Shown here: piece by piece, positions 16,826 to 25,152 of the stretch
How the letters are laid out: every line of letters begins with the position of its first letter
Position numbering within the stretch: the stretch's first letter is position 1
Assembly: GCA_963783855.1 (NCBI GenBank)
Contig: CAWAPE010000014.1
Coordinates: 186,001 to 250,000 of the forward strand
Length of the DNA: 64,000 nucleotides
Direction: 5' to 3'
Source: JAKAGZ01 sp963783855
Lineage (GTDB): Bacteria > Bacteroidota > Ignavibacteria > Ignavibacteriales > Ignavibacteriaceae
Position numbers and translations under genes: made by a program
The notes under the pieces: model-generated
What the model was told of the DNA's origin: nothing
Seen by the model: only the letters and a program-made list of their open reading frames with translations
The model's database searches: none

Positions 16826-17677
16826 TTATTTTTTAAATCCTACCACAGTTATACTGAATATTCCTATTTCGTCTGTCTTAAATTTTGATAATCTTTCTTC
16901 ATTTAAATATTCTTTTAGTATATCATCCGGCAAGGTTATTCTTTTAGATTTTTTTATTTCAATTTTTTCAAATCCGGTTTCTTTTATAATTCCGAGATAA
17001 TCTTCTTCCTGCAGAGCACCGGAAACGCAGCCCGCGTACATTTCGGCTGACTTTTTCAATTCATCCGGTAAATTTCCTTTTAATACAACATCTGATACGC
17101 AGAAGTGTGCGCCCGGTTTTAAGATTCTGTTTATTTCGCTGAATGCTTTTTCTTTTTCCGGGGATAAATTTAGAACGCAGTTGCTTACAACCACATCAAT
17201 TGAATTATCTTTGAGAGGCGTGGATTCAATTTCAGCGAGGTAAAATTCTACGTTATTATAACCCAGTTTTTCTTTATTCCCGTTTGCTTTTTCTATCATT
17301 GCTGGAGTCATATCTATTCCTATTACTTTTCCTTCATCTCCGACGAATGATCTGGCAATGAAAACATCGTTGCCTGCGCCGGAGCCAAGATCAACAACAA
17401 CATCCCCTTTTTTTAAGTTTGCAAAATCTGTCGGCAGCCCGCAACCCAGGCCAAGATCAGCATCGGCAACATACCCTTCCTTTTTAGTGTAATCATCCGC
17501 AAAAACCGAATAATCCATTGTGCCATCGCCACAGCAGGATGAAATAACATAAAGTCCGCTTTCACAGCATGAGCCTTTATTTATATCACTACTTTGATCT
17601 GCAATTTTGCCATATTTTTCTTTCACCATATCTTTAATCTTTTTTGCATCTTCCATTTTCATTTTCCCTTTTAACAT
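16826..17677 (-). CDS. arsM: Arsenite S-adenosylmethionine methyltransferase
   Basis: ArsM methylates arsenite with SAM, giving methylated arsenicals. The SAM motif is VVDLGSGAGNDVF. The family's catalytic and arsenic-binding cysteines are recognisable in GLGCGLPTDF, SNCVLNLSPEKE and GCVSGALQEEDY. The N-terminal CC in GSCCESGLYVISSCC may also bind metal. The likely start overlaps the end of arsR by seven bases; Met codons at residues 6 and 8 are alternatives. It is the second gene of the arsR operon and should be induced by arsenite. Confidence 0.92.
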   Translation of the reverse strand: MLKGKMKMEDAKKIKDMVKEKYGKIADQSSDINKGSCCESGLYVISSCCGDGTMDYSVFADDYTKKEGYVADADLGLGCGLPTDFANLKKGDVVVDLGSGAGNDVFIARSFVGDEGKVIGIDMTPAMIEKANGNKEKLGYNNVEFYLAEIESTPLKDNSIDVVVSNCVLNLSPEKEKAFSEINRILKPGAHFCVSDVVLKGNLPDELKKSAEMYAGCVSGALQEEDYLGIIKETGFEKIEIKKSKRITLPDDILKEYLNEERLSKFKTDEIGIFSITVVGFKK

Positions 17678-17988
17678 TTACAAACAAAATCTAAATATTT
17701 ATTAAATAATTTTTTTGATTTCTGAAGTGCAGCAGGATTTATGCAATAACACGTTTTAGGTCCGTCTATTTCACCACTGATTATTCCCACTCTTTTTAAT
17801 TCTTTGAGATGTTGAGATACAGTTGCCTGAGAGAGAGGCAACAGTTCAACAATTTGACCACAGAAACAGGCATTGTACTCCGTAAGAATTTTCAAAATTT
17901 TTATTCTTGCAGGGTGGGAAAGTGCCTTTGCTATTTCCGCAAGTTCTTTCTCTTCGGTGCTAAAAACATTTGTTTTAGATAGCGGCAT
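17671..17988 (-). CDS. arsR: ArsR-family metalloregulatory repressor
   Basis: The 105-residue winged-helix repressor has SHPARIKILKIL, then a cysteine pair in NACFCGQIVELL and the recognition helix SQATVSQHLKEL. A further C-x-C ends the protein (VCKC). Cysteines in the first helix region are those that bind As(III) in ArsR. The downstream arsM supports arsenic as the ligand. A clear ribosome site (AAGGAG) precedes the ATG, and a palindromic operator lies about 19-34 bases upstream of the start codon. Confidence 0.92.
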   Translation of the reverse strand: MPLSKTNVFSTEEKELAEIAKALSHPARIKILKILTEYNACFCGQIVELLPLSQATVSQHLKELKRVGIISGEIDGPKTCYCINPAALQKSKKLFNKYLDFVCKC

Positions 17989-18006
17989 AACATCTCCTTA
18001 TCGTTC

Positions 18007-18022
18007 ATCGTAAATATACGAT
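18007..18022 (-). promoter_or_regulatory. Likely ArsR operator
   Basis: The palindrome ATCGTA-AATA-TACGAT has perfect 6-bp arms and lies 19 bases upstream of the arsR start codon, where it would overlap the promoter or 5' leader. Position and symmetry fit autoregulation by ArsR. Binding is inferred. The region from 18023 to 18462 shows no complete gene; a possible short gene remnant at 18118-18212 is discussed in the findings. Confidence 0.65.
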
Positions 18023-18462
18023 AACTAGTCCCGAAGAGTCAAGTCTTATGAAAAAATATTTATGGAAATTCATTTCTGAAAAAGATAGGCTGTAAATGAA
18101 AGTAAGAATTCTTATTATTAGGCGTTTTTGTCTTTAATTATAAAAATACCAAAAAACAGAAAAACAGCAGTAATGTGCTTGATAATATTATGGTTAATGT
18201 CTGAGAAATATTACCATGAATCTTCCGGTTTTATTTATTAATTAATGGGTTAACACCAGAGATTATAACGGAAAAGTCGTGTCGAAAATCACCTGGTCAA
18301 AATATTTCAAAATGCAACATAATCGCCAAAAAAGAGTTAATTTGGTGTCTTTTCTCAGAGGATAGTGTCTCATTTTTAGATTATCTTTTGCAGATATTTT
18401 GTTTATCATGGTTACCGGAAATTTCAATTTGAAGTAGATTTATATAGAATAAGGAGAAAAAT

Positions 18463-19335
18463 ATGAACATAGGATTTATTGGATTGGGTTTAATGGGAAG
18501 CAGGATGGCTAAAAACCTGCTAAAAAATAAACAGAAATTGATAGTCTATAACAGGACAAAAGAAAAAGCTAAAGAATTAATAGAACTTGGAGCGGAGTTT
18601 TCCGAATCAGCAAAAGAGGTGGGGCAAAATTGCGATATTGTTTTTACGATGTTATCAAATCCGGATGCTGTGAGTAATTTAGCTTTAGGAGCCGACGGAT
18701 TCTTAAATAGTATGAAACAAAATTCAATCTGGGTTGATTGCAGCACAGTTAATCCTTCATTTTCTGTGACCGTATCCAGGATAGCCAAAGGAATGGATGT
18801 GCGATTTGTTGATGCGCCTGTCGCAGGAACAATTAACCCGGCAGAAAAAGGTGAACTGATTTTTACGGTTGGCGGTGAAAAAAAAGATGTTGAAGAAATA
18901 AAACCACTGCTTGAATGTATGGGTAAAAAAATTATTCATGTTGGCGAAAGCGGTAAGGGGACATCCTTAAAAATTGTCTTAAATATGCTACTCGGTAACG
19001 CAATGAATGCATTTTCTGAAGCTCTTGTGCTGGGAGAATCTATGGGTATCTCAAAAGAAGTTCTGCTGAATACAATTATTGGCGGACCACTGGCGGCACC
19101 TTTCTTAAGCGGTAAAAAAGAAAAATTTTCTGCTAATAACTATGAAACGGAATTCCCACTCGCACTTATGCACAAAGATCTTCAGTTAGCTTCTGTTACA
19201 GGTTTTGAAAATAACATACCGCTTATGCTAACAAATACATCAAAAGAAATTTTTGGATTGGCAAAAAACAGCGGGTTTGGAAAAGAAGATTTTTCAGCAG
19301 TTTACAAATACCTGGCAGATAATAATTTAAAATAA
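18463..19335 (+). CDS. NAD(P)-dependent beta-hydroxyacid dehydrogenase family oxidoreductase
   Basis: The protein begins with the NAD(P) motif GFIGLGLMGSRMAKNLL and has the family's substrate-binding segment DAPVAGTINPAEKGEL and the catalytic Lys in GKGTSLKIVLNML. The length of 290 matches 3-hydroxyisobutyrate dehydrogenase, tartronate semialdehyde reductase and glyoxylate/succinic semialdehyde reductase. NRT after the second strand favours NADP(H). The exact substrate cannot be assigned. AAGGAG precedes the ATG. It stands alone and converges with ychF. Confidence 0.88.
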   Translation: MNIGFIGLGLMGSRMAKNLLKNKQKLIVYNRTKEKAKELIELGAEFSESAKEVGQNCDIVFTMLSNPDAVSNLALGADGFLNSMKQNSIWVDCSTVNPSFSVTVSRIAKGMDVRFVDAPVAGTINPAEKGELIFTVGGEKKDVEEIKPLLECMGKKIIHVGESGKGTSLKIVLNMLLGNAMNAFSEALVLGESMGISKEVLLNTIIGGPLAAPFLSGKKEKFSANNYETEFPLALMHKDLQLASVTGFENNIPLMLTNTSKEIFGLAKNSGFGKEDFSAVYKYLADNNLK

Positions 19336-19337
19336 AT

Positions 19338-20438
19338 TTATACGTTGAAAAGGAAATGCATTATATCACCATCCTGTACGATGTAATCTTTTCCTTCTAT
19401 GCGTAAAACGCCGGCAGTTCTGCAAGCAGCTTCTGACCCTTGTTTTACATAATCTTCATAACTAATCACTTCTGCGCGAATAAAACCTTTTTCAAAATCG
19501 GTGTGAATGACTCCGGCGGCGAGTGGTGCTTTCCAGCCTTTGTGAATTGTCCAGGCGCGAACTTCTTTCGGCCCCGCCGTAAAATAGCTGCTTAAGCCAA
19601 GTGTGTGGAACCCGGTTCTGATAATTTTTTCAAGACCGCTTTCTTTTACTCCGTATGAATCTAAAAATTCTTCTCGTTCACTTTCTTCAAGCCCGACAAG
19701 CTCTTCTTCAACCTTAGCAGATATTTTTATGGAGTCGGCTCCTTTCTGTTGAGCATACTCTTTTACTTTTTTTACATAATCGTTATCGTCAGCCAGGCCG
19801 TCTTCATCAACATTTGCACAATAAATAACTTTTTTTGCTGTCATTAATCTGAGTTCATTAAAGAGCTGTATTACGGATTCTTTTTCATTTCCTGAGTAAA
19901 GGATAGCCGGATTACCTTCGTTCATAAACATTAATAATTTCTCAGCATCTTCCAGCATTATTTTCGCTGCTTTATCTCCCTTTGCCATTTTCTGAAGCTT
20001 TTCTATTTTCTTTTCCAGAGTCTGCACATCGGCAAGTAAAAGTTCTGTTTCAATTACTTCAATGTCTCTGATGGGATCAACACTGCCATCAACATGAACA
20101 ACATCATCATTATCAAAACATCTTATTACCTGTAGTATTGCCTCAGTTTCGCGGATATTTGTAAGAAACTGGTTTCCTAATCCCTCGCCTTTGCTGGCTC
20201 CTTTTACAAGTCCGGCAATATCAACAAAATCAACCGTTGAATTTACAACCCGCGCAGGATTTACAAGTTTTGCAAGTTTATCAATTCTTTCGTCAGGTAC
20301 CGGTACGACCGCTTTATTTGGTTCAATTGTACAGAAAGGATAATTAGCAGATTCCGCGTTTTGTGCTTTTGTGAGTGCATTAAACAATGTTGATTTTCCA
20401 ACATTTGGTAGTCCGACAATTCCTATACTTAATCCCAT
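19338..20438 (-). CDS. ychF: Redox-regulated GTPase-family ATPase YchF
   Basis: YchF/OLA1 is an Obg-related P-loop protein that prefers ATP and binds ribosomes. The G1 motif is GLPNVGKSTLFNALTKA. The segment ANYPFCTIEPN and the G3 motif DIAGLVKGASKGEG follow. A TGS-like domain closes the protein (AWTIHKGWKAPLAAGVIHTDFEKGFIRAE is split across it). The length of 366 is normal. It lies 19 bases downstream of the ABC-F gene, and both affect translation. Confidence 0.96.
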   Translation of the reverse strand: MGLSIGIVGLPNVGKSTLFNALTKAQNAESANYPFCTIEPNKAVVPVPDERIDKLAKLVNPARVVNSTVDFVDIAGLVKGASKGEGLGNQFLTNIRETEAILQVIRCFDNDDVVHVDGSVDPIRDIEVIETELLLADVQTLEKKIEKLQKMAKGDKAAKIMLEDAEKLLMFMNEGNPAILYSGNEKESVIQLFNELRLMTAKKVIYCANVDEDGLADDNDYVKKVKEYAQQKGADSIKISAKVEEELVGLEESEREEFLDSYGVKESGLEKIIRTGFHTLGLSSYFTAGPKEVRAWTIHKGWKAPLAAGVIHTDFEKGFIRAEVISYEDYVKQGSEAACRTAGVLRIEGKDYIVQDGDIMHFLFNV

Positions 20439-20457
20439 TTAAGTTCTCCGGTGTAAT

Positions 20458-22083
20458 TTATACTATCTGGTGTTCGTGCATTTTTTCACGAATTTTATGA
20501 ATTTCCGGATCATCAACATATTCATCAAATGTCATTATTTTATCGATAATACCGTAAGGAGTAATTTCAATAATTCTGTTTGCAATAGTCTGAATAAACT
20601 GGTGATCGTGTGATACAAATAAAACGGATCCTGTAAAATTAATCAATCCGTTGTTTAGGGAAGTTATTGATTCAAGATCGAGATGATTTGTGGGTTCATC
20701 CAGCAAAAGAACATTAGCGCCACTCAGCATCATTCGGGAAATCATACAACGGACTTTTTCTCCACCGGATAAAACATTTGCCTTCTTTAATGATTCTTCT
20801 CCAGAAAAGAGCATACGTCCTAAAAACCCACGAATAAAAGTTTCGTCTTTTTCTTTTGAAAACTGGCGCAACCAGTCTATTAAATTAAGATCGACATTAA
20901 AATAGCCTGAATTTTCTTTTGGGAAATAAGCTGGAGATACTGTGACGCCCCACTCAAAAGTACCTTCATCAGCTTTTATTTCATTCATTAATATTTTAAA
21001 CAATGTGGTCTTTGAAATATCGTGTGAACCAACCAGTGCAATTTTATCACCTGGATTTACAGTAATTGAGAGATTGTTTAAGACCTTTTCGCCCTCAACA
21101 GTTTTAGATATATTTTTTATTTCAAGCACATTATTTCCTGGATCTCTTTCAGGCTTGAAATTAATATATGGGAATTTTCTTGAGGAAGGCTTAATATCTT
21201 CCACATTTAATTTATCAAGTAGTTTTTTTCTGGAAGTTGCCTGTTTTGATTTTGAAGCGTTCGCACTGAAACGGGCGATGAAGTCCTGTAGTTCCTTTAT
21301 TTTAGCTTCAGTTTTCTTGTTTGCATCTTTTGCCTGTTGCATAGCAAGCTGGCTTGCCTCTACCCAGAAATCATAATTGCCGGTGAAGACCTGAATTTTA
21401 CCAAAATCAATATCAGCTATATGAGTACATACATTGTTTAGGAAATGTCTGTCGTGCGAAACCACGATGACAATATTTTTGAAATTAATTAAAAATTCTT
21501 CAAGCCAGTTTGTCGATTCGATGTCAAGATGGTTTGTTGGCTCATCAAGCAGAAGTATATCCGGATTACCAAACAGAGCCTGTGCAAGTAAAATTTTTAC
21601 TTTTTCATTTCCAGGCAGGTCGGCCATTTTTTTCTTGTGGAGCCCGTCTTTAATACCCAGCCCAATTAATAAAGAAGCCGCTTCTGATTCTGCCTCCCAG
21701 CCATTAAGTTCGGCAAATTCACCTTCCAGTTCAGATGCTTTGATTCCATCTTCGTCTGAAAAATCTTCTTTAGCATAAAGGGCCTCTTTTTCTTCCATTA
21801 TGTCATACAGCTTTTTATGACCCATTATTACAGTTTTCAGAACTTCATATTCATCAAACTCAAATTGATTCTGTTTCAGAACCGTGAGTCTTTTTCCGGG
21901 CTGAATTATTACATCACCGGAAGATGGATCTATTTCACCGGATAAAATTTTAAGAAAAGTAGATTTCCCTGCGCCGTTAGCTCCAATAATGCCATAGCAG
22001 TTACCAGGAGTGAATTTTATGTTAACTTCTTCGAATAAAACACGCTTGCCGTATCTTAAGCTAATATTGCTTGTACTTATCAT
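20458..22083 (-). CDS. ABC-F family ATP-binding protein (YbiT-like)
   Basis: Two ABC domains lie in one 541-residue chain without membrane segments, the ABC-F layout of ribosome-acting factors. Walker A motifs are GANGAGKST and GSHDISKTT; the second is altered from the usual GxxGxGKS/T, with Ser replacing the final Gly. Signature sequences are LPGNEKVKI (degenerate, common in this subfamily) and LSGGEKVRC. Both halves have DEPTNHLD. An interdomain linker (about residues 240-320) is rich in Lys, Ala and Ser. It probably acts on stalled or starting ribosomes. Confidence 0.93.
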   Translation of the reverse strand: MISTSNISLRYGKRVLFEEVNIKFTPGNCYGIIGANGAGKSTFLKILSGEIDPSSGDVIIQPGKRLTVLKQNQFEFDEYEVLKTVIMGHKKLYDIMEEKEALYAKEDFSDEDGIKASELEGEFAELNGWEAESEAASLLIGLGIKDGLHKKKMADLPGNEKVKILLAQALFGNPDILLLDEPTNHLDIESTNWLEEFLINFKNIVIVVSHDRHFLNNVCTHIADIDFGKIQVFTGNYDFWVEASQLAMQQAKDANKKTEAKIKELQDFIARFSANASKSKQATSRKKLLDKLNVEDIKPSSRKFPYINFKPERDPGNNVLEIKNISKTVEGEKVLNNLSITVNPGDKIALVGSHDISKTTLFKILMNEIKADEGTFEWGVTVSPAYFPKENSGYFNVDLNLIDWLRQFSKEKDETFIRGFLGRMLFSGEESLKKANVLSGGEKVRCMISRMMLSGANVLLLDEPTNHLDLESITSLNNGLINFTGSVLFVSHDHQFIQTIANRIIEITPYGIIDKIMTFDEYVDDPEIHKIREKMHEHQIV

Positions 22084-22150
22084 TTTAGGCTTATTTTTGA
22101 GATTTAATTTGAAAACAGCCCCTAATATAAGTATAAATTGAGACTTTTAT

Positions 22151-22184
22151 TTAAAAAATAAAACCCCGGCCTTTAAACCGGGGT
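22151..22184 (-). terminator. Rho-independent terminator downstream of DPP III
   Basis: On the minus strand a 7-bp GC-rich stem (ACCCCGG / CCGGGGT, at 22163-22184) is followed by TTTATTTTTT. It lies between the DPP III stop and the ABC-F start, so it ends transcription entering from DPP III. Confidence 0.85.
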
Positions 22185-22252
22185 AGTAAATTGTGGATAT
22201 AAATACAGGTAATAATTAATTTCAGTAAAATTTATTACCATTACTTGAGTTC

Positions 22253-22286
22253 ATAAATCCCCTCGGTTATTCTGGAGGGGATTTAT
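22253..22286 (-). terminator. Inverted repeat just after the DPP III stop
   Basis: Perfect 12-bp arms (ATAAATCCCCTC and GAGGGGATTTAT) enclose a 10-base loop, nine bases beyond the DPP III stop. There is no long T-tract, so it may be a 3'-end stabilising hairpin or a first weak terminator ahead of the strong one at 22151-22184. Confidence 0.5.
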
Positions 22287-22294
22287 AAATCGGT

Positions 22295-24364
22295 TTAATT
22301 TTTATTCGGAAGAAACGAGTAATTTTCTGAGTAATACATCATTTGCTTAGTAAAATCATCGGGATATTCAATTTTTATATCAGTTATTTTATTACCCTCC
22401 ATAACTGGCTTTAAAACAGGATTTATAAATCCCTTGTATGGTGCAATATCTAGCTTTGAATATCTTTCTAATACTTCAGCGTGTAATTCCGGATCAACTT
22501 TTACTCCGTATTTTTCCACAATATTCTTTGCAGATTCAAAATCACCCTCAGAGGTAATGCGCTGAATTTCATTTAATAGCTGTCCGAATAAAGTTCTCAA
22601 TTTTGAATAATCATTAATTACAAAATAAGTTTTTTCATCCTTTGCTTTTTTCTCTATTACGCTTGTCCCGTTTGCGGGATTATGAGACATTCCTTTTTCA
22701 TAAACCCATTTAGCAATTAATTGCCTGTTACGCATGTGCGATTCTTCTATGTTTTCGCCCGGTTTAATTCTGAAAAGCTGAAGCATTAATCCGTTTTTTA
22801 TGAATTTATCATATTCTGTCTTGTATGCTTCTTTATTAGGGAAAACAGCAATGTCTACAAGTTTTTGGTCCGGCAGATAATAAAGAGCAACAAGGTCTGC
22901 ACGTGCTTCCTCTATTGTTGAAGAGTAATTTTTAAGTGTTTGCTTCGGTGTACCCACGCTTGGATTTATTTGTCCGGATGCATGTCCGATTACTTCGTGC
23001 ATATCAGTTTCAAGATTGTCTGCAATCGGTCCGTATTTATTTGCACGTTCTACTTCATCGTATGTATAAGAAAATTCTTTCAGTGCTTCCTGTGAAGCTG
23101 ATTTGTCATAAGCGTAGACAATATTCCCGAGATTTACAGATTTTGATCCGTGTTCTTTCCTTATCCAGGTTGCGTTTGGCAGGTTAATTCCAATAGGTGT
23201 GGATGGTGAACCATCTCCGGCCTCAACAACCACTGTAATAACTTTGGCAGAAATACCTACGACATTTTTCTTTTTAAATTTTTCATCAATCGTGGAATTG
23301 TCTTCAAACCACTGGGCATTATCACTTATGGCTTTTATTCTTTTTGAAGCTTCCATATCTTTTATAGATACGATTGATTCGTAGGAGCCGCGGTAACCAA
23401 TTGGATCGTTATAAATTTCTATAAATCCATTTACAGCATCTACTTGAGAAGAGGTGTCTTGCACCCAAAGTATGTTATATTCATCCCATTTTTTCAGGTC
23501 GCCTGTTTTATAATATTCTATCAATTTCTGAAAGGCTTTTTCCTGTAAACCTGATTCAGCAACAGTTTTGGCTTTATCAAGCCAGTATACTATTTTTTCA
23601 ATCGCCTGGGAATACATTCCACCAATTTTCCATTTTCTCTCAACTATTTTTCCGTTCTTTTTTGTCAATTGAGAATTCAGGCCATAAGAAATTGGATGGG
23701 TGTCTTTGTGATCTATTATTTTTTTATAATAGTCTTCTACTTCCTTTTGTGATACACCTTCATAATAATTTATAGCTGAAGTTTTTATAAGATCGACATC
23801 CGCGGCCTGGTTTACTTTCTGCGCATCAATAGTCGGATCAAAAATTATTGGCGTCAGTAGCTCTTTAAGTTCATTAAGTGATTGATCTTTCCAGAGAGGA
23901 AGAAGATTCGTGTTTGAATTATTTACTAGGTTTGTAAAATAATCTTTAGAAAAATCAGGAATTATTTTTTTTGTGGAATAATGGTGGTGTATTCCATTTG
24001 AAAACCAAACTCTTTTGGTATATACCATAAAGTTATTCCAGTCATCGGAATTCTTATCGCCATTATAACTTTTTACAATTCCCTCAAGGGTTTTTCTGAT
24101 TAGCAGATTATGTTTATAATTTTGATCGTAAAAAATATCTCTGCCTGAAAGCGCTGCCTGGTACAAATAATAGGCAAGTTCTTTCTGCTTTAATGAAAGT
24201 TCATCAAAGCCCGGAACCTGGTAACGCAATATTGCAAGATCGGCAAATTGTTCCGTCTGGTATTTAAAATTATCGTTTTCCATTTCTGATTTATTATCCT
24301 TGTCGGTACATCCGAAAATCATGACAGAAGTCACAAAAACTGCCAGATATTTCAAAAAACTCAT
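22295..24364 (-). CDS. Dipeptidyl peptidase III, M49 family lipoprotein
   Basis: This zinc exopeptidase releases dipeptides from the N-terminus of peptides. The zinc motif HEVIGH and the second motif EEARAD are the M49 signatures. The N-terminus is a lipoprotein signal, with a hydrophobic stretch and Cys in MIFGCTDKD, so it should be anchored in the cell envelope. The 689-residue length is typical of Bacteroidota-type enzymes. A short segment, HNPANGTS, appears added relative to relatives and is encoded by DNA resembling the palindromic repeat at 47479 (see findings). Confidence 0.92.
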   Translation of the reverse strand: MSFLKYLAVFVTSVMIFGCTDKDNKSEMENDNFKYQTEQFADLAILRYQVPGFDELSLKQKELAYYLYQAALSGRDIFYDQNYKHNLLIRKTLEGIVKSYNGDKNSDDWNNFMVYTKRVWFSNGIHHHYSTKKIIPDFSKDYFTNLVNNSNTNLLPLWKDQSLNELKELLTPIIFDPTIDAQKVNQAADVDLIKTSAINYYEGVSQKEVEDYYKKIIDHKDTHPISYGLNSQLTKKNGKIVERKWKIGGMYSQAIEKIVYWLDKAKTVAESGLQEKAFQKLIEYYKTGDLKKWDEYNILWVQDTSSQVDAVNGFIEIYNDPIGYRGSYESIVSIKDMEASKRIKAISDNAQWFEDNSTIDEKFKKKNVVGISAKVITVVVEAGDGSPSTPIGINLPNATWIRKEHGSKSVNLGNIVYAYDKSASQEALKEFSYTYDEVERANKYGPIADNLETDMHEVIGHASGQINPSVGTPKQTLKNYSSTIEEARADLVALYYLPDQKLVDIAVFPNKEAYKTEYDKFIKNGLMLQLFRIKPGENIEESHMRNRQLIAKWVYEKGMSHNPANGTSVIEKKAKDEKTYFVINDYSKLRTLFGQLLNEIQRITSEGDFESAKNIVEKYGVKVDPELHAEVLERYSKLDIAPYKGFINPVLKPVMEGNKITDIKIEYPDDFTKQMMYYSENYSFLPNKN

Positions 24365-24451
24365 ATTTTACCCCGATTTTATTAAGTTTATTTGAGGGGG
24401 AAAATATATGCATAAAACTCTGAAAACTCTCCGGATTAATGATAGCCGGTT

Positions 24452-25070
24452 TTACAGAATATCTTTCGTTTTTAATTCATTTACAAGGTTTTCATAACCG
24501 GTAAATTGAATGCCATCCCAGCCAAGCTTTATTGCTGCTTCAGCGTATTCTTTAATGTCATCTATAAAAATGTGTTTTTCCGGAGGTCTCACCAGAGAAA
24601 TTTTCAACGGCCCTGTAAATTTTTTCTTCTGGTTTTACAGCATTAACTTCGTGAGATAAAATGAGCTTATCAAAATACTTAAGAAATTCATAGTTTTTCC
24701 ATCCATATTCTTGATGGATGGAGTTTGTGTTTGAAAGCAAAACAAGACAGTATTTCTTTTTTAATTCAGGTAACAGAGAAGCAACATTATCATTAACTGT
24801 AAATATTTCAGAATATATTCTTTTAAAAGTTTCTTTGTCCAGTCTTTCCCCAAATATTGTCATTGTTCTTTTTAAGAATTCTTCTTCGGAAATATCACCA
24901 CGCTCAAATTGCCTGTGAGTTTCGTAGTTTGCTTTATAATGGTTTAAATAGTTAATGCCGAATCCTTTCTCAATATTTTCAAGTCTTTCAAGTGCTATGT
25001 TATAATCGAAAGGTAAAAGAACCATCCCGAGGTCAAAAACTATTACCGAATATTTTCTTTTGCTGGTCAT
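24452..25070 (-). pseudogene. HAD-family hydrolase, frame broken near its C-terminus
   Basis: The intact frame (24558-25070) encodes 170 residues of a HAD phosphatase: motif I as VFDLGMVLLPFD, motif II in LLSNTNS, and the motif III Lys in VNAVKPEEKIY. It then ends early as GKTHFYR. Shifting frame at about 24580-24590 continues directly with PEKHIFIDDIKEYAEA, which is motif IV, and on to a stop at 24452-24454, giving the normal length of about 205. The substrate is unknown; the group resembles YihX/epoxide-hydrolase-like phosphatases. Confidence 0.85.
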
Positions 25071-25090
25071 ATTTTATTTTTTAAGTCTAT

Positions 25091-25128
25091 AAAAAATCCT
25101 CCTGCTGCAATTTAACAACAGGAGGATT
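25091..25128 (-). terminator. Rho-independent terminator of the M16 protease operon
   Basis: On the minus strand AATCCTCCTG pairs with CAGGAGGATT over a 14-base loop and is followed by a short T-run (TTTTT). It lies 25 bases beyond the stop of the second M16 gene. Confidence 0.8.
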
Positions 25129-25152
25129 AAAGTTCTAATTATTTTTAATTAG

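Noticed and set aside
20942..21376. 144-codon frame antisense to the ABC-F gene
   Set aside because: Shadow of the interdomain linker and second ABC domain; no ribosome site.
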